From contig RQOL01000660.1 of the NCBI GenBank assembly GCA_013076295.1, positions 5,518,001 through 5,582,000 on the forward strand: DNA of 64,000 nt, read 5' to 3'. A model generated the notes under the pieces. That model was not told where the DNA came from. It was given only the letters and a program-made list of their open reading frames with translations, and did no database searches. The DNA comes from Sanderia malayensis (lineage: Eukaryota; Cnidaria; Scyphozoa; Semaeostomeae; Pelagiidae). The translations under genes and the position numbers were made by a program. Positions within the stretch are counted from its first letter, which is position 1; each line of letters opens with the position of its first letter. Shown here in pieces: positions 47,755 through 63,225 of the stretch.

Positions 47755-50373
47755 TCTCCCTCATCGGTCCAGGGGAACCGAATCTAATGGTTTTATTTTT
47801 GTCGCCAGAAGGACAAAAATAAATCATGAATTTAGACATGGGCGAGGGCGTGAGAAACGTGTGGCGGTGTAGCAGGAACTGGAACCAAGAAATATTAGAA
47901 TTCTTATTTCTTAGAAACTGACGTCATTGATACTGCCGCATTTCCTTCATTGAGCCCCCCCTCAAATAGACGCTACCCACCACTCCCTTGCTTTACAGTA
48001 AATAATGAAATTAGCCCCCTGGGCGCTTATTTAAAGAGTAACATTTTAAAGAGGGGATTAATTCGGTGGGGGCGGTTAATTCAGCAGGGGCGCTTGTTAA
48101 ATTTTGCTCACACAATGTAAGGGACAAAAAATTTATTTCCAGTTTGTTCCAGTTCTGATGGGGACCTTGATTGGTCATATTCCTATTGAACTCTCTCGTC
48201 TAAGATTATTTTATGAAAAACAAGAGAAGAAAACTTTTGTTTCAACTGTGGGTTGCTAGACCGAGAAAACGCGAAGATTTGTTCTTCCAGCAAATTTGTC
48301 CGCCTTTACAGACGATTTGAGGGTTGCCATTGTTTTCTCTGCAGAAATTTTGAAGAACAAAAAAATGTTTCACTTTGAGAGTTGGCTTATACGGAGGCCA
48401 GGATAATTAAGCGACCAGTTTGCTCAGACGGTGTAAACGGTGCCTCAGAGTCGCAAATGCTGAAAGCTGTACACATGTTTGGGCCAATAAGGACTCTTTT
48501 TTTTGTTATGTTGATTTAATGGCATCTCAGAGTCACAAATGCTGAAAGCTGTGCACACTCACACAAGTGGCATTTGGTCCTGCAGGCAGATTACTACATC
48601 GCTTCAATTTTGTCTTCACATTTTTGAAAAGGAGAAACTTTGTTGTAAGTTGGTAATTAAATTCTGAATTTCATAATTGAGAAAGAGGATTCAAGGTACG
48701 TTTAAAATATATTGTTTTGTTCTGATGATGAATGTCCTTTTGCTGTTTATTTTGTAGCGACAGCGAAAGCGATTTTTACTGTTTGTATGTCAGACCTTGG
48801 TTTGGCTAGCTTCATGTTTACGCAGTAAAATGCTCAACTTGTTTTGTTCATCGTCTCTGTGCTTTTCGATCTTGACCATTGTTTTGTTGTCAATTTCTTT
48901 TAGGCCGATTTCTATTTTGTAATGAGTGGAATAATAGCAATAATCTATTGAAAAAGTAATGGAAATAATTGATTTATTGTAATAACCGTAGAATAATTCC
49001 GACTAATTTTCAATCAATTATTTGGATTTTTGATTTTGAAAGTGAGGGGAAGAAAGTAAGTAGAAACAGGGAAAATTGCCGGATACGAAATGAAAATGTC
49101 AAATATACCCAAAAATATATAATTCTATTCCATAATAATTTTGTTTTTCATCCATTTTTAATAAGAGACTAGTTTATAAAAGACTCGAGTTCAGTTAGAA
49201 TGGCTAAAAGTTAATAAACTTGGTACTTAGGCTCAGGAATAAAGAAGAAACAATAAAATTTATCCTGAGAAAAAAGCCCGTGCACGAGATGCCCCAGAGA
49301 TGTCCCGAGTTTCGAATTTCTTTTTCTTTTGTTTGGAAAAATTGTAATTTTTTATTTTGATCTGTAGAGCTGCGTCATAAGGGATACACGCTGAGTTTAC
49401 ATTCCCTTTGTTTCTATTCTTTGTGGGACTTTTTATTCCTTTGAGATTTTTCTTTGCCGCATTGCTACATGTTGGTGCATATTTATATCAAAGAATAGAG
49501 AATTTCTCTAATTTTGTGTTTATATTTTATGACTGGCATTGAACAGGACTCACAGGTTGGCGAAAGTTGGATATATTTTTCAATCGCGTGCCTTGTGTTT
49601 TCATTCCAAATTCCAACAAAATTTTCTTGTACATTTTTAAGACTTAATATCTTAAAAACGAGATTTTCCATCGATTATTCCCAAAACGCTATCTAGCAAA
49701 GAAACACAAAATGATTTCCAGAGTGAAATCTTTTGAAAACACAACTTTTTGAAGGCGTATCGGTGTCTGAGCGCAAGATTGTACACGCTTTTTTTTTATA
49801 AGAAACCGGTTTATAAGAAACCTAGATCTAGACGCCCTAAAATTTAAGAAACTTTTAGAACTACAGGGAAATATCTAAGAAACATTAGAAATTTCGGAAA
49901 CACGTTTTTCCCTCACGGATTTAACAAATGTCAACTACAGTGAGTATGTTTTATGTGCTAAGCATAACATTGTCGGCTCCACATGACGATTTTTTGCATT
50001 GACGAGTTTTCTTTTTTATAATACTAATATTTTGCCACATCCACGTTTTTTTCTTCGCTTTCACTGCAACCCTTTTCATTAAATTAAGAAACTTTTAAGA
50101 AACTTTTAGAACTAAAATGTGGCTAAAAATTAAGAAACTTTTACTACTAGGCCTTGAGCCAGGTTTCTTATAAAAAAAAAACGTGTATTTGTGCACATTA
50201 ATACAACTTAAACTAAGTAAAATACACATGTATTTGTATGTTTTCAGTGATATTAGCACTAATTCACACTTAATATATATGAATGCACATGAATACAGTT
50301 TATTAGATATTAGTTTGTTAGATATTATGAAATTATAGGTATTCTATGGATTTATATTTTTAGATTGATAATC
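47755..50373. other. Intergenic region, divergent promoters of the NB-ARC and lectin genes
   Basis: Contains the MITE at 49782, a gcgcttattt/ggggggcggtt-rich worn repeat at about 47950-48110, and a 35-bp imperfect direct repeat (48442-48476 and 48522-48558, core aaatgctgaaagctgt). No exon recognised. Confidence 0.55.
49782..50187. mobile_element. 400-bp MITE, long TACACG family, copy 2 (inverted)
   Basis: Reverse orientation of 41288-41691 with only scattered differences. Same TA-bounded ends, about 0.2 kb before the lectin start codon. Confidence 0.85.
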
Positions 50374-53300
50374 ATGGCAAGATTGCTCCTTGTATCGTTT
50401 GCTCTTGTCGCTTTGCTGAATGCTTGCAGTGCAAATTTGGTAAGATTACAGAATTGATTTTTAATTGTAAATTTTTGTATCATGCTTCACTGCTGACCCC
50501 ATTTACAATGAAGCACCGTGAAGAACTTTTATTTTCAAAAATAACCACAGTGGATCTGGACCCTTATGCATGCTTTTGACGTAGCCTCATTGTTTTGAAA
50601 TGTGTTTCTGTTGTTTGCTATGATCATTTTTGAAGGCAGGCACACCATATTTTGTGCATAATATTACTAACCATAGGCTTAGACTTTGTGGGGGCTCGGG
50701 GGCTCAAGCCCCCCTGAGAAATTAACCGTCCATTCAACAACCATCTAGCTGTTGCTGTATCCGTTTTGGGTGTCCAAGTAGACTGTTGTGGAATATATCC
50801 TGCTCTGATTTTTTAGTTCAAAAGAACTTAGCCTTGAGTTTCAGAGTCTACTAATGAGAAACACACACACATGTCGTTTTATAATTTTCTCAATTCTCAA
50901 TACAATCTCTGTTAAATTTCTCAAAACCAAGTTACTTAAAGATATCAAAAGGAAATTACGTGATTATTGTTAATTGAAATTAATTGTCCAATAGGAGTAA
51001 ATTAGGAAGAGTTTACCCATGAAAAACATGTTTCTCATAACACAGAATGAAATTCCCCAAAACATTCCACTTGAGCCTCCCCTGGAGAAAATATAACTCC
51101 ACGCCTATGTTACTGACCATCATACTAAGTCATTTTTTTGTCTTTCAGCAACAAAATCAACAAAGCTGTACCACGTGTCAGAATACAGGAACGGTATGTC
51201 AACTAATAGTTACCACCTCCGTTGTATGAAGCTATAGTGGTAATATAAAATAATATTAGGCCTGCTTTATACGTCGTGCCAATAACGTGTTACACCAGAG
51301 AAACTTGCTCTTCCACGGCAGTGGACGGTTTATAAGGAACCTAGGATTTCTTGTAAACTACAATGGATTCTTTTGTTCTATTGTTTCCTTTAACAATAGA
51401 AAACAATAGAAACCTTTAGTACTAGGGCTCGGGGTAAGTTCCTTATAAAGTAAAAAGCGTGTACGACGTTTTAATCAAACCGATTTTTTAGCTCGAAGTA
51501 AAATGCCAGCACAACACTTACACAACTGTAGCACGGACTGATTTATATTCATAAGTAATGCCAGCAAGTCACAAAACTGCTTGTCGACGCTTGCAACAAG
51601 TCTAGTTCAGCAAGGGCTGTCGTGGCCTCCTCCGCAACGGCAAAACCCTAATATTATGTGGCAAGGCTACAGTTTTGCTTTCAGCTTTCGGTGCTATATT
51701 CTTCGACCAGAAGATGTGGGGTCCCTGTTTGAAATGAGAACTCATGTCTTCAAAGAACACAGTGGCTTCATTAATTGAAATTTTACATGAGAATGCTCAG
51801 CTTGGGATGAGCGGGCTATGTGATTATTCATAGCGTATCTTGGCAGTTTTATATAAATATGCAGCAATACAACTGTAGTTTTAAGGTTACATAAGATCTC
51901 GTGAGTTTTGCGTAATTTCTGAGTCAATTGCACACTATTTCTCACATGGTGTTTCCTCGATTATCCGAATCTCAATTAACTTCTTTTCATAACCGAACCT
52001 CGATTAACCGAACGCCGACGTGAAATATAAAAAGTTCCCATCTTTGAACAAGTAAATAAAAATCATTAGAATCGACTAATAATATCAAGGCATTTTTTGA
52101 TTATCATGATATTAATCATTGATTAATCACAACTATTTTTAACCATCTCCATATGTGTTTTTTTGCCAAAACACCTGCTACTGAACTGTGCATGGTCTAT
52201 TTGACACGAAAGCTGATATTTACGAAAACTCGATCAACCTTTATTTCGAGTTATCCGTTTTAGTTTTTTTCTTATTTTTTGCAATAATCGAGGATTTTTG
52301 TATTTCCCTTGGTTTTGTATGCTTTATATGTGAACCTCGATAAGTCGAAACCTCGATAAGTCGAACAAATTTTTCTTGCATTTGGGAGTTCGATGTATCG
52401 AGGTTCAACTGTATTTTCAAACAGAGCCTAAATGGAGTAAAAACCATGAGATTCAGTTTTTGCTCTCGGTGCAAGTTTTCAAAGTATAAAGAATATAATA
52501 TTTCTATAGATTAAAGTTTCAGAGGGTTAGCTGAAACTTTAATCTATAAACAGTTTGGCTCATTTGAACCCTTTACTGACCACATGTGCTTGAATATTTA
52601 CTTACATATGTGGACATGATGAGACTTGGAATTTCCAACAGGGACCAACCATCTTCAGTCACATCCAACAGTCATGGCTGTTAGCGACACTTTACCAGTG
52701 GTTGCGTAAGATTTTTTTCGACATAGGGGCTAGTTCTTTTGACAGAAATTTAACTTTTATTTTTGGACTGGAGGGATCCGGAACGCACTTGTAATCTTTC
52801 GACGAAGGAGCTACAATCTTTCGGCGCAGGAGCTAGCCTCCTGCGACTGGGGGTTGCAGGCTTCTTTCTCGCCGATGTTGAAGAATAATTTTAGATCTGC
52901 ATTTTCATTTGGTGGGTTTTTATCTTCACAGTTAAAATATTTGTTGCAGGATATTCAATATTGGTTCCAACAGCTTGGAGAATTGTCAAATAAAATCGGA
53001 AGGAATTGTATCAATTTGCCACAAGCAGATAAAGTTTCTCAACTGGAAAAAGAACTTGATGTTCTGCAAAGAGAATCCAGTGCCAATGCAACAAAATTTG
53101 AGAAATTTAAAATTGATGTGGAAAAGAGACTTCAGCTTTTGGATGAAAAGATTGAAAAGAAACTGGCAGAAAAATCAAAAAGGATTGAAAATGGAGTAAT
53201 AGAAAGAGAGGGAGATAATTGCATGTTGAAGTGCAAAGATGGGGCATACGCTGTTCCTAAGCAACCATTCCCATGCGATTCCAATACCATGTATAAATGT

Positions 53301-54754
53301 GCCGTGGCTGAATCCTGCAAAGACATTCTGAAATATCACCCAAATTCTGCAAGTGGTCAGTACAAAATTTTAGCCCCAACAGGATCACTTGCCTATGACG
53401 TATTTTGCGACATGTCAACAGACAAGGGAGGGTGGACACTTGCTGCAGTAATTGCCAATGGCGACAGTAATCTGTGGACATTTGGAGATGGTGATAAAGA
53501 CTTTGGAGATATGAATTCCCTGTGGGAAAATGACGTCACACTTGAATCATCTGCAAATCTGACATACGTTTCGCAGGCGGCAGAAGATTTCAAAAGCAAG
53601 GCATTTCTGAATTCGAGAGGCCATGAGCTTTTGGTCACTTTTAAAGGCAAGAACTTTTTTTGAAAATTTTGTAAAAAATTTTGGTAACAAAGTTACTCTC
53701 TTTGCCATTATAAATGGAAATGCTTCCATCCTCTTAGAATCCTCTTCTTTGAATGGTAAAATTCAAAGAAGAGAACGATCAATCATAATTATACTAATTG
53801 AAATACAATAGCATTATTATAGAGACAAGAGATTGCTTGTATCATTTGTCAAATTTCATTGACATACTATCGCAAAACACTGTGACAATTGACGATATAA
53901 GGAGGGAGGGTAGACAAATGCTTCAAATTTTACCTGAATGAATTTGCTAGAGCAGTTAAAACTCATTTAAATCATATCTGAAAAATTCCAGGGACAAATA
54001 AAATTTCTTGCGAGATATGTTTGATGAAGTTTTGATGAAAATATTAAGAAGAAGAATTGCTAATGTACTTATCCTTGCCAAATTCACACTTTGCAGTGCT
54101 CATCAATGGGCCATATGACCCTTTCCGGGGGTTAAGGGTTAAGTTCTTTGTTAAGGGTTAAGTTATTTGTCTCGAAAATGTTATGCATGAATGAGCACAT
54201 TTTAAAATAATGCTTTTGCCCTTGCTAAAATGCTATTTTTTGCGTGTTGGTATCAGTGATTTTCTGGTATTCAAATGAATAGTTATTTTGCAGGAAAGCG
54301 TTACATCCAAAGTGGCAAGCAGTGTCTTAGTGGAAAATCTCTGAAGGAACTTTTTAACGTGCTTCGATTTAGCTGCGCTGGCAGTTCATACAACTGTCAA
54401 CATGGAAAATGTCTTGGACCAGGTGCCACCAGTACGAGTACCTTGTGTTACCACATTTGCAGTGTTGCTCAATTCTACCCAATACTTGGTTCCGCAGGAG
54501 AGCCGTTGGCAAATGGAAAACCACCAAGTGGTATACTGCTGAAAACAGGAGAAGGTGAAAAAGCACAAGATGGTAACAAAGATAGAGTTTATATCTCTAC
54601 TTATCCATTCCGTGATAACGTTGATTACGTACCTGGTCTTGGCTCTTTTACATCTCTAAGTGGAAAGAAATCGTCTGCAGACATTGGAGTTCGTGACGAT
54701 GTCAGTAAGGAATCTACAGATCGCAGTTTGTTTTATGGTCTTTTTGTACGATAA
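50374..54754 (+). CDS. Secreted coiled-coil, intelectin/fibrinogen-like lectin, 422 aa
   Basis: Exons 50374-50439, 51149-51193, 52950-53646, 54294-54754. Exon 1 is a signal peptide (MARLLLVSFALVALLNACSA). Exon 2 adds a short Gln/Cys segment (SCTTCQNTGT). Exon 3 has a coiled coil at about 62-118 and the start of a fibrinogen-related domain of intelectin type: SCKDILKYHPNSASGQYKIL, FCDM 189-192, GGWTL 197-201. Exon 4 completes it and ends LFYGLFVR, like the LFYR-type intelectin end. The exon 3 donor is GC (AAAG|GCAAGA); with it the phase is right and the protein reads VTFKGKRYIQ. AATAAA at 55088-55093. Intelectins bind exocyclic 1,2-diols of microbial glycans (family knowledge); ligand residues were not verified here. 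Confidence 0.85.
51320..51463. mobile_element. Degenerate TACACG-family MITE in lectin intron 2
   Basis: Contains gtttataaggaacctagg, ttgttctattgtttcctt and an intact right end aaaaagcgtgta; left terminus worn. Confidence 0.6.
51949..52413. mobile_element. Tigger/pogo-like repeat fragments
   Basis: Words tcgattatccgaa, cctcgattaaccgaacg and cctcgataagtcgaa, with a right end cgatgtatcgaggttcaact then gta, look like termini of pogo-type elements. May be one worn element or two. Lectin intron 2. Confidence 0.5.
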
Positions 54755-56301
54755 TGCCAAAGAGAGAGACTTTTTAAATGACATTGGATAGATTGGGTAG
54801 AAGTTTTAGCTGCTTTTGTTTGCTTTCGCAAAACTCCTGATTGTAACATGCTTTGCAAAACTCCTTTTGCAAAACATGTTATTGTTTTGGTTCACTTTCT
54901 TTTGAAGTTTTGTGACAATTTTCCAGATTTACATGAGAATTTGAAGACGGAGTCTCCTTGTTGTGTTATACTGTTTTATTGTATTAACATACTAGAAATG
55001 GGATCGCGCATAGAACTTCGAAAACTGGGCATTTTTCATGCCAGCGAGACATAAAAGCGATGCATATGTGCATATTCACAATCCATAAATAAATGCATTG
55101 ACCTTATCCAATTTGGCTTCGTCTGGGAACTTTTTGAAGACAACCATGAACTTTATAGTAGCACCAACCATGTGCAAAGGTCAATTGCAATCGCACCTGC
55201 CAAAAGCTGTGCTTTAGCAGGTGCCATTGCAAAAAGTTGAGGGCGAGTTTAGATGTACCGTAAATCCTCGAATAAGCCCCCGGGGGCTTATTTGCCAAAA
55301 CGACATTTTAGCCTGATCATTGTTCAATATTAAGCAAAATAAAAGCCATACGATGCAGCCAATCAATAAAGATATTGGTTTAAACTTGCTGCTACTTGCA
55401 ATACATTCACTAAACAACTTCAATTTCTGCAAACTTGAGCTCAATATCCTTGCAAGTGATTATCAGGATGGGTGCTTATTCGGGGGGAGGACTTATTCGA
55501 GGGTGGGGGTTTATTCGAGGATTTACGGTACACCCACTTTTTATAAGAAACCATTGATGAGAAACCGCAGGGCCATATTTTCAAAACTTAAGAAACTTTG
55601 GTAGGAGATTTTGTTGCTCAAAATAGTTAAGAAACCTTCTAATCGACCAAGTAGGATGTTTGGCTTGGTTATCATGCAGCAATTCGGAGCATCGAATGAC
55701 TAAAGCGACTGGAAAAAGGTGCCGAAACCACGATCCAATGCATCTGCGTAGGATCTATTCATGAATTGAGGTTGAGCTGGAGGTTGAGTTAAAATGATAG
55801 CAGGCCCTCAACCGGGGCAAACGTGTGACTCCTGTTAAGGGCCATAAGTTTGCTACGAATGAAACACGGTTCAAACAAGAAAATTATAAGAAATTACTAT
55901 AGTGTACGTTTTGACAATATAAGGGTCGACAAGAGAAAAAGACATTTGTTGACGAATCCAATGTATATAATATCATCAAAATCAAAGTAAGAGAGACAAA
56001 CAGGAGATGTTAACAGTTGATTTGCGAAAAGTTAATTTAAACAATGGATTAGTGCATAAATTTATGTTTTTTATATACACTGGATTCGTCAACAAATTTG
56101 TCAACATTCGTCTTTTTTATTGTCATCCCTTACATTGTCAAAGTTATTCAATATTTTTGTTTTTATACCCAATTACGAAGTCCAGTTAGAGAAGACATGA
56201 TTTTCATTGCAGATGTAAAAGTTTTATAACAGTCAGAACCAGATAAAATCAAGCGTCTGTTTATAGATCTCTTGTATGCTATATAAACATGCATTTGGCT
56301 G
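54755..56301. other. Intergenic region, lectin 3' UTR to GPCR 3' end
   Basis: Lectin polyadenylation signal at 55088, a MITE at 55256-55531, and on the minus strand AATAAA at 56116-56121, 180 bp after the GPCR stop. No other gene seen. Confidence 0.6.
55256..55531. mobile_element. MITE with ACCGTAAATCCTCGAATAAG ends, copy 2
   Basis: 276 bp; termini taccgtaaatcctcgaataa and tcgaggatttacggta are near-perfect inverted repeats. Same orientation as 27225-27499. Confidence 0.88.
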
Positions 56302-57234
56302 TCAATGAAACTTTGCCAAAACGCGCGTTATAAGAAGTGTGATTCTCTTTCTGAATGATGTAACTCTCCAGCAGTAGATAATCGGATGAAGCATTGTATT
56401 AATTTGCGTGACTGTCGTGGTAACTCGCCCACAACTATACGTGACTGAAAAACTGGCATCGGCATCAAATTGCTCATACGCAAAACAACCAACTCTCGGC
56501 AGATAACTAATGATAAACGACATCAGTATGAAGAGATTTGTCTTCAATTGATAATGGTTTCGTTTATTTCTTCTTTCGAGAGTCTTTTTGCTCAAAGCTA
56601 AATCTATCACAGAAGAGGCTTTGTAAATACGTCTCACCCTCAGGTAGCTGCATGTGACGATGATAATACTGCCTATCACTATTGACGTGCAGATAATGTT
56701 CAAGATGAGACTTGAGACAATCTTTACTGATGAAAGACCCACCAATAGAGCCCAAGATATCCAGGCCAGTGGAAGGGCCATTGTGATTTTCCTGAAAGAG
56801 CCTTGGTGCACCGCGTTGGCCTTTGTGAGGTAAGAAATACAGATAAATCTATGAATACTGATGATGATGATGTGTACACCTGATAGTCCGGCAATAAAAT
56901 ATAAAACTGCTGTCGACCATGTTTTCAAACTGCACATGTGAATGTTGCTGAAGTCCTGAATTCGCTTGACAGTGTCCAGTGGCTGTGCGATTAAGCTGTT
57001 GAGCAAATCGGATAAGCATAGCCCACCGACAAGGATATTTGTTGGTTTTTGCAGTTCACTGTTTTTTGCCAAGATGTAAAGGATCGCAGAGCTGAATATT
57101 GTGGTTGCAATGGATGTGGTCACACTTGCGTACGCTGAAATTACGGCAAAGACTTTTACAGATGGCGTGAGGCGAAAGTCGACGTATCGTGAGCCGAAGC
57201 ACAAGAGTGAGGTGTTCACCTCGTTCATTTCCAT
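56302..57234 (-). CDS. Rhodopsin-like (class A) GPCR, 310 aa, intronless
   Basis: Seven hydrophobic segments. TM2 carries GLCLSDLLN, TM3 starts at C101 and ends in IHRF (127-130) where most class A receptors have DRY, TM4 has the conserved W, TM6 reads FIISYLPR (245-247) instead of CWxP, and TM7 reads NTMLHPIIYCW (NPxxY changed to HPIIY). Short N-terminus with N-glycosylation site NTS. ATG 57234 chosen; another in-frame ATG is two codons later. A lineage-specific receptor; ligand not predictable. AATAAA on its strand at 56121-56116. Confidence 0.9.
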   Translation of the reverse strand: MEMNEVNTSLLCFGSRYVDFRLTPSVKVFAVISAYASVTTSIATTIFSSAILYILAKNSELQKPTNILVGGLCLSDLLNSLIAQPLDTVKRIQDFSNIHMCSLKTWSTAVLYFIAGLSGVHIIIISIHRFICISYLTKANAVHQGSFRKITMALPLAWISWALLVGLSSVKIVSSLILNIICTSIVIGSIIIVTCSYLRVRRIYKASSVIDLALSKKTLERRNKRNHYQLKTNLFILMSFIISYLPRVGCFAYEQFDADASFSVTYSCGRVTTTVTQINTMLHPIIYCWRVTSFRKRITLLITRVLAKFH

Positions 57235-59509
57235 CACAGAATGTTTTCTCAAGTTCTCAAATGTATAGTTTTACTATATTCACGCGTGTATGTATCTCTC
57301 TGCCCTTGTTATGCTATACCATTTGCAAGTGGAGCTGATTAGGTAACTTCTGTTCATGAAATAAACAAAAAGACATTTGCATGTGTGCAGCTGCACGATA
57401 GAACCATTTATTTTAAAACATATTCATGTCATGGCTTAAATTCTAATTTTATTGGGTCTAAGTAAGACCTGCGCTGAGTTCATGGTGAGAGCCTATTTTA
57501 AAATTCAGTTTTTTCCGTCAAGGTTGAGCATAAAAATCATCAAAGACTCACCGCAAAAATCATATAGGGCAACTTAACTTCGTTTTTTTTTATTTTTCAC
57601 CGTAGCAACTTCAGTTCCAGAGGTAGTTGATTTTATAGTTTGGTTATAGATGATGTACGCTGTGTAATTAACCTTTTAAGTAGCTACAAAGCTAACCGAA
57701 TGGGGTTTTTACCGCATTGGACTGGAAATTAAAATTGCAATGGCATAAATAAAAAGAGAAAACTCAGGAATAATAGTAAATTTAGAGCCTGTTGATATGA
57801 GCCCGCTTACGGGGCTAGCTCACTGAGCGAGAGTTCACTAATCCCACCCCAAATCCTGTACAAAATTTATTTTCTGTTCATTTGAGAAAGCAGGTTTGTT
57901 AAGTCTATACTGCTGATGGGGCAAATTCTTGTGAAATGAGCTCAGAAGCACAAATGTTTAGTATAACATAGAGCACAACATTGTCATCTTACAGAACATT
58001 CGATATTCACCATCTTACCCTAACGCGTGCAACTTTGTTAAAAGACTTGTTTTAGTTTATGTTATTCAACTTACGTGCCGTTAAAATGGTCAAATATGCA
58101 TTATAAGATCTGGCCTGGCGTGCTAGGCAAGATCTCACACCGGGAACTCGACATGCAGGCTGGAAATGTTCTTATATAAAAACTCCAGCTCTCTTACTGA
58201 GCAAGATACATGTCAAGTGCGCATGCAGAATTTTGTCATCTCATACTCCAATTTTTGTTATAAGAAACAGTCTACAAAAAGCCAATGTCTAAAATCAGAA
58301 GGGTATAAAAGAGGTAATTGAAGCAAAAAATTTTTGAACTTATTTGATTTTTGAAAATACAAATATCCAGAATTCGTATTTTTTCAGTGAAAATTTTTGC
58401 TGGGTCGCGTAAAATGTCCAAAAGTTTCCCCACTTTTTTGTCGACATAATGCTTCGGTCGTGGTTTTACATATCGTTGTGTTCCCTTGATAATTCGAGCA
58501 TAGTTTAACATTCTGGCTAAAAACAAAGCCAAAAACTCCAAGAAGACATGGAAATAGTTTATTTAACATGTGAAATGTCAATTATTTTCACTTATTCGCG
58601 GTGATATAATTATTCAGTTTTAAAATGTTTCTCAAAGATTTTGTCTTTAAGCTTTTTAACTTTGTTCATATGTATAATAATGCATAGAACATAGAAAGTT
58701 CTTTAATTTTGCGAGCTCTCTTTTACGTGCAGGCTCTTCATAAAAAGGTTCTTCACAAAAAGGTGCTTATCTCATTTAGTGAGCTGGAAGTTCAATTCCA
58801 GGGAAGTTCAATTGCATAATATATTCATAATATGACTTTCAGCAGGCCCTTTTCTTCACTGTTCTGTTCTTCCACCAGCATGTGTTGTTCTGTTCTTCCA
58901 CCAGCATGTGTTGCTCTAAGTCATGTTCAGTTTCTCGCTGCATGTTATATTTTCTCTGAGTGTTTTCTGTTCTTCAAAAGACATTCATCATAATCTTACA
59001 CTTGTCAGAGTGAAGTCAGAGTAACAATTTCCTTGACATTACTCCAGATTGGCGAAATCTTTTTGTACTTTTGTTTGGGGTGTCTTCTGGTCCGCCGCAG
59101 ATCTGCCCAAATATTTTCTGATCGTCACAAATCATATGAACCACTGGAATAATCATATGAAAACCACTGGAATAACTTGCCAAGGTAGTGAATGCCCCCA
59201 GTATATACGCTTTTGAAAGAAGATTAGACAGGCTGTGGTCTATGGCCGATGTATCATGTGCAAACTTTGCATTGGAATAGATAGGGAGGGATTTTATGTC
59301 GGGGAGGGAAAGCGAAAAGGAAACCACGCCATGTTGTCCATGGTTCCCTGACATTGTGCGAAAATATGTGAATACCATGTTTGGTCAGCGGTTGTAAGCT
59401 GAGAATTCGCTTACGTTGCCCACCATCGCCATCTTGAAACTGAGCAACAAGTTATGGATGACATTATCGGATAAGTTTCAGTCGTCTTGCGATAGTTCTG
59501 GCCGGTGAA
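57235..59509. other. Intergenic region between GPCR and GOLPH3
   Basis: AT-rich, no exon recognised apart from a doubtful minus-strand frame at 59016-59378. Contains a 24-bp direct duplication near 59129-59176 (tcatatgattattccagtgg type). Confidence 0.5.
59016..59378 (-). CDS. Doubtful ORF divergent from GOLPH3, 120 aa
   Basis: ATG at 59378, 131 bp from the GOLPH3 start, so a shared promoter would be possible. The first ~60 residues (MVFTYFRTMSGNHGQHG..., SFSLSLPDIKSLPIYSNAKF) look more protein-like than the rest, which runs through the 24-bp duplication. No family recognised; may be only a first exon or chance. Confidence 0.2.
   Translation of the reverse strand: MVFTYFRTMSGNHGQHGVVSFSLSLPDIKSLPIYSNAKFAHDTSAIDHSLSNLLSKAYILGAFTTLASYSSGFHMIIPVVHMICDDQKIFGQICGGPEDTPNKSTKRFRQSGVMSRKLLL

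Positions 59510-63225
<3,716 letters not shown>

Noticed and set aside
52854..52949. Upstream extension of lectin exon 3 starting MQASFSPMLKNN
   Set aside because: A TTGTTGCAG acceptor at 52949 and in-phase joining to the signal-peptide exons explain the protein better.
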